Shown here: piece after piece, positions 26,519 through 36,031 of the stretch
Layout of the letters: every line of letters begins with the position of its first letter
Position numbering within the stretch: the stretch's first letter is position 1
Source: Rhodococcus sp. Leaf247
GTDB taxonomy: Bacteria > Actinomycetota > Actinomycetes > Mycobacteriales > Mycobacteriaceae
Direction: 5' to 3'
DNA length: 64,000 nucleotides
Assembly (NCBI RefSeq): GCF_001426185.1
Contig: NZ_LMRP01000001.1
Location: 970,765-1,034,764 of the forward strand
The notes under the pieces: generated by a model
What the model was told of the DNA's origin: nothing
The model's input: the letters and a program-made list of their open reading frames with translations, nothing else
Database searches by the model: none
Translations under genes and position numbers: made by a program

Positions 26519-28308
26519 TTCTCGGGACCGTCGGCGTCCGCGTACTCGTTCATGACGACGCGGATGCGCTCGGTGTCCGCCTGGGTCCAGCCCTCGGGTG
26601 CCGCCACCGCGGCGAAGCCGTCGAGCACCGTGGTGCCGTAGTTGTGGCCGTGTCCGTCGGGCACACCGGCCGCATTGGTGAGGTCGGCGCTGACCTGCCA
26701 GAAGGTGACGAAGGGGAACCACCGCATGCTCGGCAGTCGGTCGTACCCGGGCGGCTCGGCGAGCCAGTCGGGCCGCTGGAACAACAGGTCCGGTGTCCAC
26801 CACACGATGGGGTCGGACGGGTGCTGGATGTAGAGCACTCGCGGATACGGCCAGTCGCCATCGAGGGCGTCGACATCGCGTGTGCTGTCGGCGAACCTCA
26901 TGAGAAGCCCACCGGCGTAGACGGGTTCGACTTCGGTGCTGCCGGGGTCGCGGCGGCTCACGTACGTGTCCCAGATGCGGTTCGAGTTGGGCGGCCCCAC
27001 CCAGAGAACGCCGTCGACGGTATCGCGAATGTCCGCGATGTCGGCGAAAGCTCCCTCACCCGCCTGCGTTCCGAGACTCTCGCCGTAGACGTAGAACTTG
27101 GGCCTGGTCGCCTCGGGCTCCTGCTCCCAGCGCTCGTGCACGCTGTCGATGAGCAGTTTCCCTGCCGCCGCGGCTTTCTCACGGTCGGCGAGGAACGAGA
27201 TCCAACTGGGAAGGTACGAGTACTGGGACGCCACCAACGTGACGTCGCCGTCGTACATCAGCTCCACCGCGCGCGCTGCTGTCGGATTGACCCAGCCGGT
27301 TCCCGTGGTGGGGATGACGACGATGGCCTTGCGCGAGAACGCATCCATTCGATCGAGCTCGCGCAGGAGCAGATCCATGCGCTCGTCGTCGGTCTCGGCG
27401 CTTTCCAGGCCGACGTAAGCCCGAATAGCCTCCTTGCCCGTGCGGCCGGTCGCTCGTGTCATCTCGTCGGCGGACAGCCCGCCCGAGACGAAGTTACGAC
27501 CCTCGAATCCCAAGGTGTCCCAGCCGACCAGCGACCCGGAGCCACCCGACCGCTCCGGCACGGTCGGCTGTTCCGCACCCTCACGGGTATCACCGTTGGC
27601 GGTACTGAACACCGAGTTGGCGACGCTCATCGTCCCGCGCAGCAACACACCCTGCACCAGCGTGATCAGCACCGTCAGCACGAGAACGAAGCCGACGAGG
27701 TTGGCAACCCACTGCGGGAGGCGGATGAGTCGTAGGAGCGATCGCACGACGAAACGACGGATGTCACGGATGACGCGCCACAGACCGATCAGCACCGCAC
27801 ACACCGCGAAACTGATGATGCCGGTGCGGATGAACCCCGTGGACGTCAGACCTTCGGCGCCCATCAGCGCGGCAAGCTGACGTTGCCAATCCGCCGAGGC
27901 GTACAGCATGACGGCGCCGGAGACGGTGGCGATCACCGGGACAGCGACCAGAAGCGCACGCTCGACGCGGAGCGGCAACGGCCACCACGGTTGTTGCCGC
28001 AGCACCGTGCGCAGCATGATCCAGCCGACGGCGACACCGACTCCGTAGCCGATGGCCGCCGTGATGCCGCTGACGATTCCCTGGAACAGCCACCCACGCG
28101 GAAGCAGCGACGGTGTCAGCGACCAACAGAAGAACAACGCGCCGAACGCGATACCGGTGACGTCCAGGCGCAGAAGCCCCCACGCCCAGACCCAGGCAGG
28201 GTGCTTGCGCACCGTGCGCGTCGCGGACGCGAGGACGTAGGCCGGTAATTCCTCGAAGCTGTGCGGTCGCTCCAGCTCGTCCGACGGCCGGGTGTCGGTG
28301 TCGGTCAT
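26515..28308 (-). CDS. Membrane alpha/beta-hydrolase (Abhydrolase_9 type)
   Basis: A 597-residue protein with an N-terminal membrane domain of four to five helices (about residues 35-215) and a C-terminal catalytic alpha/beta-hydrolase domain. The nucleophile motif is GESLG in 'FYVYGESLGTQAGEG', and a late 'DGHGHNYG' could supply the His. The two-part layout fits the Abhydrolase_9_N plus Abhydrolase_9 families found in mycobacteria and relatives; substrates are unknown, probably envelope lipids. It starts at ATG 28308; upstream frame sequence is inside purL. The stop overlaps the CPBP gene. Confidence 0.85.
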   Translation of the reverse strand: MTDTDTRPSDELERPHSFEELPAYVLASATRTVRKHPAWVWAWGLLRLDVTGIAFGALFFCWSLTPSLLPRGWLFQGIVSGITAAIGYGVGVAVGWIMLRTVLRQQPWWPLPLRVERALLVAVPVIATVSGAVMLYASADWQRQLAALMGAEGLTSTGFIRTGIISFAVCAVLIGLWRVIRDIRRFVVRSLLRLIRLPQWVANLVGFVLVLTVLITLVQGVLLRGTMSVANSVFSTANGDTREGAEQPTVPERSGGSGSLVGWDTLGFEGRNFVSGGLSADEMTRATGRTGKEAIRAYVGLESAETDDERMDLLLRELDRMDAFSRKAIVVIPTTGTGWVNPTAARAVELMYDGDVTLVASQYSYLPSWISFLADREKAAAAGKLLIDSVHERWEQEPEATRPKFYVYGESLGTQAGEGAFADIADIRDTVDGVLWVGPPNSNRIWDTYVSRRDPGSTEVEPVYAGGLLMRFADSTRDVDALDGDWPYPRVLYIQHPSDPIVWWTPDLLFQRPDWLAEPPGYDRLPSMRWFPFVTFWQVSADLTNAAGVPDGHGHNYGTTVLDGFAAVAAPEGWTQADTERIRVVMNEYADADGPEK

Positions 28309-28330
28309 CGGACGGTGCCGGAAACTTCGG

Positions 28331-30640
28331 TCAGCCGAACAGCGCTGGAAGCGTCCCCTCGTACGCCTCGCGGAGTTCGGTGAGGGGGACGGTGAACAGC
28401 CCCTGGAACTCCACCTCGTCCGACCCTTCGTCGGCCACCCCGATACGCACCCATGGCATCCCCCTCGCACTGCACATCCCCGTGAACCTGGTCTCCTCGG
28501 TCCGAGGGACTGCAACGAGTACCCGCCCGGACGACTCCGAGAACAAGGTGACGAAAGGATCTGTTCCCTCCGGCGGCAAGATGCGGCAGCCGGTTTCACC
28601 GGCCAGCGCGACCTCGACGACCGTCTGCGCGAGTCCGCCCTCGGACAGGTCGTGCGCTGCGGTGACCAGACCGTCGCGGCTCGACGCGGTGAGGATGTCC
28701 GCCAGCAACTGCTCGCGGGCCAGGTCGACCTTCGGCGGAACACCGCCGAGATGGTCGTGCACGACCTGCGACCAGATGGATCCGTCCAGCTCGTCGTGGG
28801 TCTCCCCCAGCAGGATCAGAGTCTCGCCCGGTTCCAGGCCGATCCCCGTCGGGATGCGGCGATGGACGTCGTCGAGCACACCGAGCACACCGACCACGGG
28901 CGTGGGCAGGATCGGCGTCGATCCGGTCTGGTTGTAGAAGCTGACGTTGCCGCCGGTGACCGGAATGCCCAGTTGCACACAGCCGTCCGCCAGACCACGC
29001 ACGGCCTGCTGGAACTGCCACATGACACCCGGGTCCTCCGGCGAGCCGAAGTTCAGGCAGTTCGTCACGGCCTTGGGTGTGGCGCCCGTCGTCGCGACGT
29101 TGCGGAACGCTTCCGCGAGAGCGAGTTGCGCGCCGCGGTACGGATCCAGCGCCGTGTAGCGACCCGACGCATCGGTCGCGAGAGCGATTCCGCGACCGGT
29201 CTTCTCGTCGATACGGATGACGCCGGCGTCGGCGTGCTCCGCCAGAACCGTGTTGCCGCGGACGTAGCGGTCGTACTGCTCGGTGATCAGGCGACGGCTG
29301 CACAGCTGCGGCGACGAGATCATCGTCAGGAGCGTCTCGCGCAACTCCACACCCGTCGTCGGGCGCGGCAACCCCTCGGTCGTGTTCGCGACCAGAGCAT
29401 CCTGCGACGCGGGCCGCTGCACCGGGCGCTCGTAGACGGGGCCGTCGTGCGCCACCGTCTTCGGCGGAACGTCCACGACAGTGTCACCGTGCCAGGTGAT
29501 CTGGAGGTTGTCGCCGTCGGTGACCTCACCGATGTCCGTCGCCAACACGTCCCACTTCGCGCAGACAGCCATGAAAGCGTCGACGTTCTCGGGAGACACG
29601 ACGGCGCACATACGTTCCTGCGACTCGCTCGAGAGCACCTCGGCGGGTGTCATCCCGGTGGCCCGCAACGGAACCCGATCCAGCGCGATGTGCATGCCGC
29701 CATCGCCCGCGGATGCGAGCTCCGATGTGGCGCAGGACAATCCGGCACCGCCGAGATCCTGGATGCCGACGACGAGCTTCTGCTGGTACAGCTCGAGGCA
29801 GCACTCGATGAGCACCTTCTCGGTGAACGGGTCGCCCACCTGAACGGCCGGAAGCTTGCGCCTGCCCTGTGTCTCGTCGAACGTCTCCGACGCCAGCACC
29901 GACACTCCGCCGATACCGTCGAGGCCCGTTCGGGCGCCGAACAGGATGATCTTGTTGCCCGCACCCGACGCGAACGCCAGATGCAGGTCCTCGGTGCGCA
30001 TGACACCGGCACACAGCGCGTTCAGCAGAGGGTTGCCCGCGTACGACGCGTCGAAGACCGTCTCGCCGCCGATGTTCGGCAGACCCAGCGAATTCCCGTA
30101 CCCACCGACACCGCGGACGATGCCCTCGAGCACGCGACGAGTGTCGGGGGCATCCGCAGCACCGAAGCGCAACTGATCCATCACCGCGATCGGTCGGGCG
30201 CCCATCGCCATGATGTCGCGGACGATGCCGCCGACGCCGGTCGCAGCGCCCTGGTAGGGCTCGATGTACGACGGGTGGTTGTGGCTCTCCACCTTGAAGG
30301 TGACCGCCCAGCCGTCGCCCACGTCCACCACGCCGGCGTTCTCACCGATACCCGCGAGCATCCCGGAACGCATCTCGTCCGTCGTGGTCTCACCGAAGTA
30401 CTTCAGGTGCACCTTCGACGACTTGTACGAGCAGTGCTCGCTCCACATCACGGAGTACATCGCCAGCTCGGCATCCGTCGGACGACGCCCGAGAATCTCC
30501 TTGATCCGTGCGTACTCGTCGTCCTTCAAGCCCAACTCCGCGTACGGCTGGGCGGTGTCGGGCGTCTCGGTGGCGGTGGTGACGGTGTCGACCGGAGGCA
30601 CGGAGACCGCCTCGACCTGAGGAGTGGACTCGACAGACAC
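28331..30640 (-). CDS. purL: Phosphoribosylformylglycinamidine synthase subunit PurL
   Basis: A 769-residue protein, the short PurL form that acts with PurQ and PurS to make FGAM from FGAR and glutamine. Signatures include '[12 protein letters not shown]' near residue 67, '[21 protein letters not shown]' (read as two pieces) and 'GGGNVSFYN'-like '[11 protein letters not shown]'. purQ and purS lie about 7 kb away on the same strand. The N-terminal 30 residues are low in conservation. Confidence 0.95.
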   Translation of the reverse strand: MSVESTPQVEAVSVPPVDTVTTATETPDTAQPYAELGLKDDEYARIKEILGRRPTDAELAMYSVMWSEHCSYKSSKVHLKYFGETTTDEMRSGMLAGIGENAGVVDVGDGWAVTFKVESHNHPSYIEPYQGAATGVGGIVRDIMAMGARPIAVMDQLRFGAADAPDTRRVLEGIVRGVGGYGNSLGLPNIGGETVFDASYAGNPLLNALCAGVMRTEDLHLAFASGAGNKIILFGARTGLDGIGGVSVLASETFDETQGRRKLPAVQVGDPFTEKVLIECCLELYQQKLVVGIQDLGGAGLSCATSELASAGDGGMHIALDRVPLRATGMTPAEVLSSESQERMCAVVSPENVDAFMAVCAKWDVLATDIGEVTDGDNLQITWHGDTVVDVPPKTVAHDGPVYERPVQRPASQDALVANTTEGLPRPTTGVELRETLLTMISSPQLCSRRLITEQYDRYVRGNTVLAEHADAGVIRIDEKTGRGIALATDASGRYTALDPYRGAQLALAEAFRNVATTGATPKAVTNCLNFGSPEDPGVMWQFQQAVRGLADGCVQLGIPVTGGNVSFYNQTGSTPILPTPVVGVLGVLDDVHRRIPTGIGLEPGETLILLGETHDELDGSIWSQVVHDHLGGVPPKVDLAREQLLADILTASSRDGLVTAAHDLSEGGLAQTVVEVALAGETGCRILPPEGTDPFVTLFSESSGRVLVAVPRTEETRFTGMCSARGMPWVRIGVADEGSDEVEFQGLFTVPLTELREAYEGTLPALFG

Positions 30641-30694
30641 GGTGGATGGGGTCCTTCCCTCGGCAGAATGTCGAGGTCATTCTATGTCCACCGT

Positions 30695-30755
30695 CGACCG
30701 GCCTCCGACCGGCCTCCGGCCTGCCCGCTATCCCTCCGACCGGCCTCGGCCTGCC
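30695..30755. repeat. Short direct repeats between purL and the DHFR-like gene
   Basis: Three copies of CGACCGGCCTC (starting at 30695, 30706 and 30737); the last two extend to a shared CGGCCTGCC end. They lie upstream of the purL start and immediately after the stop of the next gene. They could be slippage products or a regulatory element. Confidence 0.55.
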
Positions 30756-31306
30756 TACTCGGGGCGGATGCCGTAGTCGAGCACGGCGTTGCCCTTGCTG
30801 GTGATGGTGGCGTTCTTCAGCACCAGCCGGGTCAGGGGGTCGCCGGGCTCGAACAGTCGCTGACCCTTGCCGACGACGACGGGGTGCGTCATCAGGGTCA
30901 GCGTGTCCAGGACGCCGGCCGCGAACAACTGCCGGACCAGAGAGATGCCGCCCACGACGGCGATCTCACCACCGTCCGACTTCTTGAGCTCCCGCACGAA
31001 CTCGACCGGGTCACCCTCGATCAACGTGGAGTTCTGCCACGACAGATCGCCCGTCAGGGTGCGCGACGCGACGAACTTCTCCACGGGGTTGATGAACCCG
31101 GCGAACGGGTCGTCGGCTCCGGCGTTGCCGAAGTGATCCGACCACGACTCGTACGCGACCCGCCCCATGATCGCCGTCGTTGTCCTGCCCATGAAACCGC
31201 CCATGGACTGACCGAGCTCGTCGTCGAAGCTGTCGAACTGCCACTGGTCCGGTGCCTCGACCACTCCGTCCACCGAATGGAACAGACCTGCTGTCACTGT
31301 GCGCAT
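30755..31306 (-). CDS. Dihydrofolate reductase / RibD C-terminal-like reductase
   Basis: A 183-residue protein of the DHFR/RibD-C superfamily: 'AGLFHSVDGVVEAPDQWQF' at the start, 'GRVAYESWSDHF', 'SRTLTGDLSWQNSTLIEGD' and 'IAVVGGISLVRQLFAAGVLD' with the NADPH-binding glycines. Such stand-alone proteins are common in actinobacteria and are probably pterin- or flavin-linked reductases with unknown substrate. The short gap before purL holds direct repeats. Confidence 0.82.
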   Translation of the reverse strand: MRTVTAGLFHSVDGVVEAPDQWQFDSFDDELGQSMGGFMGRTTTAIMGRVAYESWSDHFGNAGADDPFAGFINPVEKFVASRTLTGDLSWQNSTLIEGDPVEFVRELKKSDGGEIAVVGGISLVRQLFAAGVLDTLTLMTHPVVVGKGQRLFEPGDPLTRLVLKNATITSKGNAVLDYGIRPE

Positions 31307-31401
31307 CGTGCCGACCCCTCGTGATGAACCGGCGCCGATCGCCGGTCGTCCTGCAGGAGTGACCGTAGACGGCGCCGGAACTCATCACGGGCAGTCACCG
31401 A

Positions 31402-32301
31402 CTACAGCGGAAGCAGGATCCCCTTGACCCGAGGATCGGTGGCCAGGAACTCCTGCACCGCCGGATCCTTGAACGCGTCGACAAGCTTGGTGATGTTCTC
31501 GCTGTCCTGCCACTGCGTCCCGATGGTGAGCTGGCCGGCGAACTCGTCCGGGGCGGCGGGAGCGAAGATCTGCTTCTCCTGCGGGATACCGGCGGCCAGG
31601 TAGTACTCGGTGTACCCGACGGCCGCGTCGATGTCGGGCAGCGCCCGCGTCTGTGCGCCGAAGTCAAGCAGCGCGAACTGGAGGTTCTTCGGATTGGCGA
31701 CGATGTCCTTCTGGGTTGCCGACGCCTTGTCGACCGCCGGATCCAGAGTGATCAAGCCTGCGCGTTCCAGGACCCACAGGCCCTGCGCCTCGTTGGCGGG
31801 GTCCGAGTACAGCGACACGGTGGCGCCGTCGGGTAGCTGCGAGTAGTCGGTGTACTTGTCCGACCAGAGCCCGAAGCCCCAGCGGAACACGGGCGTCGCA
31901 GCGACCTCCTCGAAGTCGGGATTCGCCTCGAGCACCTGGGACAGCCACAGCTGGTGCTGGTAGACGGTGCCGGCGACCTCGCCTTCGCTGACGGCGCGGT
32001 TGATGGTGTTGGAGTCGGCCAGCCCGCGGAACTCGACGTCGATGCCGTACTTCGGAGCGACGTTCTCCGCGACGAAGTTCACCAGCGCCTGCTCGGATGC
32101 GTTCCCCTCGGCGGTGGCGACCACCAGCGTGGCGCCGGCGATCTCGTTGGGCGACTGTGTGTCACCGAAGAAGACCAGGCGCGTCGCCACTGCAGCGGCC
32201 GCGACTACGACGACACCACCGATGATCCACGGTGCCTTTCGACGCTTCTGCAGTTCGAAGCCGTGATCGTCGGTGCGGGAGTCGTTCTCGGTCGTGGTCA
32301 T
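31402..32301 (-). CDS. metQ: MetQ/NlpA-family substrate-binding protein
   Basis: A 299-residue NlpA-family binding protein ('VVATAEGNASEQALVNFVAENVAPKYG', read in two pieces; 'YQHQLWLSQVLEANPDFEE'). Unlike most, it has no lipobox Cys: residues 24-46 form a transmembrane anchor, so it is probably tethered by a helix. It is the third gene of metNIQ; its ATG overlaps the metI stop (ATGA). Ligand is likely methionine or a related sulfur amino acid. Confidence 0.85.
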   Translation of the reverse strand: MTTTENDSRTDDHGFELQKRRKAPWIIGGVVVVAAAAVATRLVFFGDTQSPNEIAGATLVVATAEGNASEQALVNFVAENVAPKYGIDVEFRGLADSNTINRAVSEGEVAGTVYQHQLWLSQVLEANPDFEEVAATPVFRWGFGLWSDKYTDYSQLPDGATVSLYSDPANEAQGLWVLERAGLITLDPAVDKASATQKDIVANPKNLQFALLDFGAQTRALPDIDAAVGYTEYYLAAGIPQEKQIFAPAAPDEFAGQLTIGTQWQDSENITKLVDAFKDPAVQEFLATDPRVKGILLPL

Positions 32302-33041
32302 GCGAGTGCCTTTCGGGTGGGTCGCGTCGGCCGGATGCCGATTCTGCGACTGGGTGTGGTGAGGCGCACCAGCGCGTCACCGACGAGTTGGACCGTGGCC
32401 ACGGTGGCCACGGTGGCCACGAGGATGAGAATGGTGGCGATCATGACCGTGTGATCGAACCGCTGATAGCCGTACGTCACTGCGACGTAACCGATTCCAC
32501 CGGCTCCGATGGTTCCGGCGATGGCGGAGTACTCGATCATCGCGATGGTGTTGATGGTCAGTCCACCGAGGATCGACGGAACGGCCTCGGACAGTTGCGC
32601 GGTGGTGACCACCTGGAACGTCGAGCCACCCGAGGCTCGGGCCACGCGCACCACGTCCGGCGGTACCGACCTCAGCGAGTTCTCGACGATGCGCGTGAAG
32701 AAGGCGATGCCCGCCAACGACATCGGCACGACGGCGGCGGCGATACCGATGTTGGTGCCGGTGATCCACCGCGTGAACGGCACGATCGCCGCCATCAGCA
32801 CGAGAAACGGCAGCGAACGACCGATGCTGATGACCCAGGTGAGCGGTATGTGCACGGCGCGGTTCTCGAACAGGCCACCGGGCGCGACGTTGAAGACGAC
32901 CGCACCCAGCGGAGTTCCCACCGCGACGACGATCACCATGACGATGCCCACCATCGTGACGGTGTCGACAAAGGCGGGTATCAACAGTGCGGGCAACTCG
33001 TTCACCGGCACCTTGTTCCCGGCCGCCAGTACCCCGCTCAT
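32298..33041 (-). CDS. metI: Methionine-type ABC transporter permease
   Basis: A 247-residue permease with five or so helices; 'IGRSLPFLVLMAAIVPFTRW' and 'EYSAIAGTIGAGGIGYVAV' are MetI signatures. ATG 33041 overlaps the metN stop (ATGA). The C-terminus has a Thr/Arg-rich tail. Confidence 0.92.
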   Translation of the reverse strand: MSGVLAAGNKVPVNELPALLIPAFVDTVTMVGIVMVIVVAVGTPLGAVVFNVAPGGLFENRAVHIPLTWVISIGRSLPFLVLMAAIVPFTRWITGTNIGIAAAVVPMSLAGIAFFTRIVENSLRSVPPDVVRVARASGGSTFQVVTTAQLSEAVPSILGGLTINTIAMIEYSAIAGTIGAGGIGYVAVTYGYQRFDHTVMIATILILVATVATVATVQLVGDALVRLTTPSRRIGIRPTRPTRKALA

Positions 33042-34042
33042 GCGACAGCCACCGACAAGTTCTCCTGCGCCATGTGCCCACTGAGCCCGAACCGCGCGAG
33101 CGCCGCACGAACCCGTGCGCTCACCGCGTCGGCAACCCCCAGGGTCACGCTGCCGACGGTGACTCCGCCGACCACCTGAACCGACGCACCCAGAATCGAC
33201 ACCGGATCGCCGAGTTCCAGACCCAGACGGCCTATCCAGTCGGACGGGACGACCAACGAGTCGTACACGACGTTCCACACTCGCTGTCCTGCAACGGGTT
33301 CTGCATCCGCGCGGCGGGGCCTCAGCTCGGCCCCGAGTGACGACGAGTGGTCCGTCAACAGCTCGACCAACCTCCCGCGCTCGACGATGCTTCCCGCGTC
33401 GAGGCGGGCAACCGAATCCGCCACCGTCAGCACCGTGTCCATCTCGTGGGTGATGAAGACGATGGCCAGGTTCAGGTCGTCGCGAAGCTCCCGGAGCAGC
33501 GCGACGACCGACGACGTCGTATCCGGATCCAGCCCCGACGTGGCCTCGTCGGACAGCAGCACCGACGGCCGAAGCGCCAGGGCCCGAGCGATTCCGACGC
33601 GTTGCCGCTGACCACCCGAGAGTTGATACGGGTAGTGGCCGGCCCTGTCGGTGAGGCCGACTCTGCTCAACAACTCGCTCACTCGCGCTGCGGACTCCGC
33701 CTTCGTGACGCCGAGGTACTGCAGCGGTAGTGCGACGTTCTCTGCTGCGGTGCGACGCTCGAGCAGTGACGACGACTGGAACACGGTGCCGATACGTCGA
33801 CGAGCGATACGCAGACCACGGGTATCCGCACTGGTCAGGTCCGTGCCGTCCACGACGACCGACCCGGACGTCGGTCGCTCGAGAAGGTTGAGACAGTGCG
33901 CGAGGGTGCTCTTACCGGCACCACTGGGGCCCACGACGGCGAGGATCTCACCGCTGTCGACGGTGAAGGTCAACGAGTCGAGGACCACCGTGCGGTGATC
34001 ACCCGATCCGAACACCTTCGTCAGGTCGGTTACTTCGATCAT
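33038..34042 (-). CDS. metN: Methionine-type ABC transporter ATPase with NIL domain
   Basis: A 334-residue ATPase: Walker A 'GPSGAGKST', signature 'LSGGQRQRV', Walker B 'VLLSDEATSGLD', and a C-terminal region (about residues 260-334) with the features of a NIL regulatory domain, which in E. coli MetN binds methionine and inhibits transport. A short leader ORF ends overlapping its ATG. The ribosome binding site is poor, consistent with coupling to that leader. Confidence 0.93.
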   Translation of the reverse strand: MIEVTDLTKVFGSGDHRTVVLDSLTFTVDSGEILAVVGPSGAGKSTLAHCLNLLERPTSGSVVVDGTDLTSADTRGLRIARRRIGTVFQSSSLLERRTAAENVALPLQYLGVTKAESAARVSELLSRVGLTDRAGHYPYQLSGGQRQRVGIARALALRPSVLLSDEATSGLDPDTTSSVVALLRELRDDLNLAIVFITHEMDTVLTVADSVARLDAGSIVERGRLVELLTDHSSSLGAELRPRRADAEPVAGQRVWNVVYDSLVVPSDWIGRLGLELGDPVSILGASVQVVGGVTVGSVTLGVADAVSARVRAALARFGLSGHMAQENLSVAVA

Positions 34043-34119
34043 GGGACTGCTTTCGGCAGAACGCCGCCCCGACAGAGATCGGTGGCGGCACGGCGGATGA
34101 GCGAAATGCTCACGCGCAC
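34039..34119 (-). CDS. Candidate sulfur-responsive leader peptide of metNIQ
   Basis: A 26-codon ORF from GTG, containing LIRRAATDLCRGG and ending in a TGA that overlaps the metN ATG (CCATGA). It shares L-x-R-R-x-x-x-D-L-C-R-x-G with the leader at 1260-1346, and related actinobacterial leader peptides carry RRHVDLxR. Its place directly before a sulfur amino-acid importer supports a role in translational control. There is only one Cys codon, and no clear promoter or Shine-Dalgarno, so it remains a candidate. GTG 34113 is an alternative start. Confidence 0.5.
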   Translation of the reverse strand: MRVSISLIRRAATDLCRGGVLPKAVP

Positions 34120-34218
34120 TGTGCCATCAGCGCACACCGCCGACCAGAGTTCGAATCACCGCGATTGTTGCTCGCGGGGCGACCGGTCCGTGTCACCCTG
34201 CTGCCGGTGCACCCACCG

Positions 34219-34286
34219 CCGCCGCGCGCAGCGCCCGACCATGCGCGCACTCTGCAATCCGCGCAGACCGCCGCGCGCAGCGCCCG
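34219..34286. repeat. Two 19-bp direct repeats in the metN upstream gap
   Basis: CCGCCGCGCGCAGCGCCCG occurs at 34219-34237 and again at 34268-34286, 49 bases apart, in a very GC-rich gap (34120-34338) between the metN leader and the aminopeptidase. The gap otherwise holds only GC-rich hairpin-prone sequence near 34300-34330 that may end the aminopeptidase transcript. Confidence 0.5.
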
Positions 34287-34338
34287 GCGCACACCGGCGC
34301 CCGGCCGGCCGAGCAAACCGGCCGAGCAACCCCCGCGC

Positions 34339-35613
34339 CTAGGCCCCCAGGAACGCAGCCAAGGCGTCGGCGTACATATCGACGTCGTGCGCACCCATCA
34401 CCTCACGAGCGGAGTGCATGGCGAGCTGCGCCGCACCCACGTCGACGGTGGACAGGCCGGTGCGTGAGGCGGTGATGGGGCCGATGGTGGAACCGCACGG
34501 CAGGTCGGCCCGGTGGACGTACCGCTGCAGTGGGACGTCGGCGCGCTCGCAGGCCAACGCGAAGGCCGCGGCACCGGCGGCGTCGGTGGCGTAGCGCAGG
34601 TTCTGGTTGACCTTGAGAACCGGGCCACCGTTGACCTCGATGCGGTGCGCGGGCTCGTGCCGGGAGACGTAGTTGGGGTGCGTGGCATGGGCCATGTCGC
34701 CCGACGCGTGGATCGACCCGGCCATCGCGCGCAGGAATTCTTCGCGGCCACCGCCGCGGGCGAGCACGATGCGTTCGAGCACCGTGTTCATCAGATCGGA
34801 GAAGGCACCGCGGTCCGACATGCTGCCCACCTCCTCGTGGTCGAAGAGTGCGAGTACGGGGATGCAGTCGTCGGCCTGGGCGGCTGCGACGACCAGCGCT
34901 TCGGTTCCGGCGTAGCAGGTGCCCTGGTTGTCCAGTCGGGCCGAGCTGACCAGATCGTCCGAGAGTCCCACCACTGCAGCGGGATTGAGGTCGTGGGTCA
35001 TCAGCTCCCAGCCGAGTACGTCGCCGGGGTCGACACCGACCTCGTCGGCGAGGAACCCGATGAAGGAGTGGGGTGATCGTCCGACGCCCCAGATCGCGTT
35101 CACGTTGTTCTGGGGATCGAGGTGCACGCCTTTGCGATCCTCGGACAGGTGGATCGCCAGTTGGGGTACGCGCAGGATGGGCCGGTCGACGCGCACGAGT
35201 ACCTCACGGACGGATCCGCCGTCGCGGACGCCGAGACGCCCGGAGATCCCGAGATCCCTGTCGAGCCACGAGTTGAGCCATGCGCCGCCGTACGGCTCGA
35301 GCGCGACCATCTGCCAGCCGGCGACGTCGAGGTCGGGGTTCTGCTTCACGCGGAGGTTGGGGCTGTCGGTGTGCCCGCCCACGATGCGGAACGCCGCGTC
35401 GGGCGCACGCTCGGTGGACCAGGCGATGATCGAACCACCGCGGACGACCAGGTACCTGCCGGGCTCGGAAGGCCACGCGTCCGTCTCCGCAACGGTGGTG
35501 AACCCGTGTGCCGCCAGTTCCGAAGCCACCGTCTCGACGACGTGGAACGGCGACGGTGACGCGTCGACGAAGGAGCAGAGTCCGGCCGCGGTCGCGGAAG
35601 TGAGAGACGCCAT
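34339..35613 (-). CDS. M18 family aspartyl aminopeptidase
   Basis: A 424-residue metallopeptidase. Zinc-ligand motifs are visible: '[12 protein letters not shown]', '[13 protein letters not shown]', 'LFDHEEVGS' with the catalytic Glu, and '[16 protein letters not shown]'. It removes N-terminal Asp/Glu from peptides in the cytoplasm. The M. tuberculosis member in this position is Rv0800 (pepC). ATG 35613 is chosen over the open frame to 35664 because [12 protein letters not shown] matches the family start. Confidence 0.92.
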   Translation of the reverse strand: MASLTSATAAGLCSFVDASPSPFHVVETVASELAAHGFTTVAETDAWPSEPGRYLVVRGGSIIAWSTERAPDAAFRIVGGHTDSPNLRVKQNPDLDVAGWQMVALEPYGGAWLNSWLDRDLGISGRLGVRDGGSVREVLVRVDRPILRVPQLAIHLSEDRKGVHLDPQNNVNAIWGVGRSPHSFIGFLADEVGVDPGDVLGWELMTHDLNPAAVVGLSDDLVSSARLDNQGTCYAGTEALVVAAAQADDCIPVLALFDHEEVGSMSDRGAFSDLMNTVLERIVLARGGGREEFLRAMAGSIHASGDMAHATHPNYVSRHEPAHRIEVNGGPVLKVNQNLRYATDAAGAAAFALACERADVPLQRYVHRADLPCGSTIGPITASRTGLSTVDVGAAQLAMHSAREVMGAHDVDMYADALAAFLGA

Positions 35614-35651
35614 GGTCACCGATCGTAGAGAGAGAAGGTGCGGAGACAGCA

Positions 35652-35684
35652 ATGCCGGGCCCACCGCGAGGGTGGGCCCGGCAT
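35652..35684. terminator. Strong hairpin between the small peptide and the aminopeptidase gene
   Basis: A perfect 14-bp GC-rich stem (35652-35665 with 35671-35684) and 5-base loop, 17 bases past the stop of the 31-residue peptide on the minus strand. It suggests the peptide has its own transcript. Confidence 0.75.
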
Positions 35685-35701
35685 CACGAGTCGAGCAGGA
35701 C

Positions 35702-35797
35702 TCAGCTGAAGAAGCTCAGTCCGTCGATGAACGTTCCGGCGCCGCCGAAGATGTCCGACAGTGCGGAGAGGAAGTCGGTGATCGCGGTGATGTCCAT
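35702..35797 (-). CDS. Very small hydrophobic/amphipathic peptide 1 (31 residues)
   Basis: A 31-residue ORF, starting [19 protein letters not shown] and ending DGLSFFS. It has a strong AAAGGGAG ribosome binding site, its own terminator hairpin, and a paralogue 234 bases away (36032-36133) with the same ending. It has no signal peptide, no Cys and no basic residue, and carries a hydrophobic face broken by Asp and Ser. In character it recalls the small porin-like peptides PorA/PorH of Corynebacterium or phenol-soluble modulins, but I cannot show homology. Too short for ordinary gene calling. Confidence 0.75.
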   Translation of the reverse strand: MDITAITDFLSALSDIFGGAGTFIDGLSFFS

Positions 35798-35900
35798 GGT
35801 TCATTCTCCCTTTGTGAGGTCGGCGGGCTTTATGCCCGGCACCTTTAGTAATCCATACAATGTAAGGGTTCGCAACCCGGGAACGGTCCCAATTCAGTGT

Positions 35901-35928
35901 CAGGAATCGACTCACGAGTCGACTCCTG
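35901..35928. other. Inverted repeat between the two small peptide genes
   Basis: Arms 35901-35913 and 35916-35928 pair over 13 positions with one mismatch, around a tiny centre. It could be a terminator for peptide 2 or an operator for peptide 1, whose promoter must lie near 35840-35880. Confidence 0.5.
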
Positions 35929-36031
35929 AACCTCCCGCAACTCCGCTATCACACACTGCAGATCAATGGACCGGAACCGGCCGTGAACAATGGACCACGG
36001 AACGCCGTTCACCTGCCCCGAAGGACCCCGA

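Noticed and set aside
28292..31324. A 1010-codon plus-strand open frame opposite purL
   Set aside because: Antisense of purL and the DHFR-like gene; composition is the usual shadow pattern of GC-rich DNA.
34043..34338. Possible SAM riboswitch upstream of metNIQ
   Set aside because: I found none of the conserved SAM-I or SAM-IV core sequences in the minus-strand leader; the short overlapping ORF is a better explanation.
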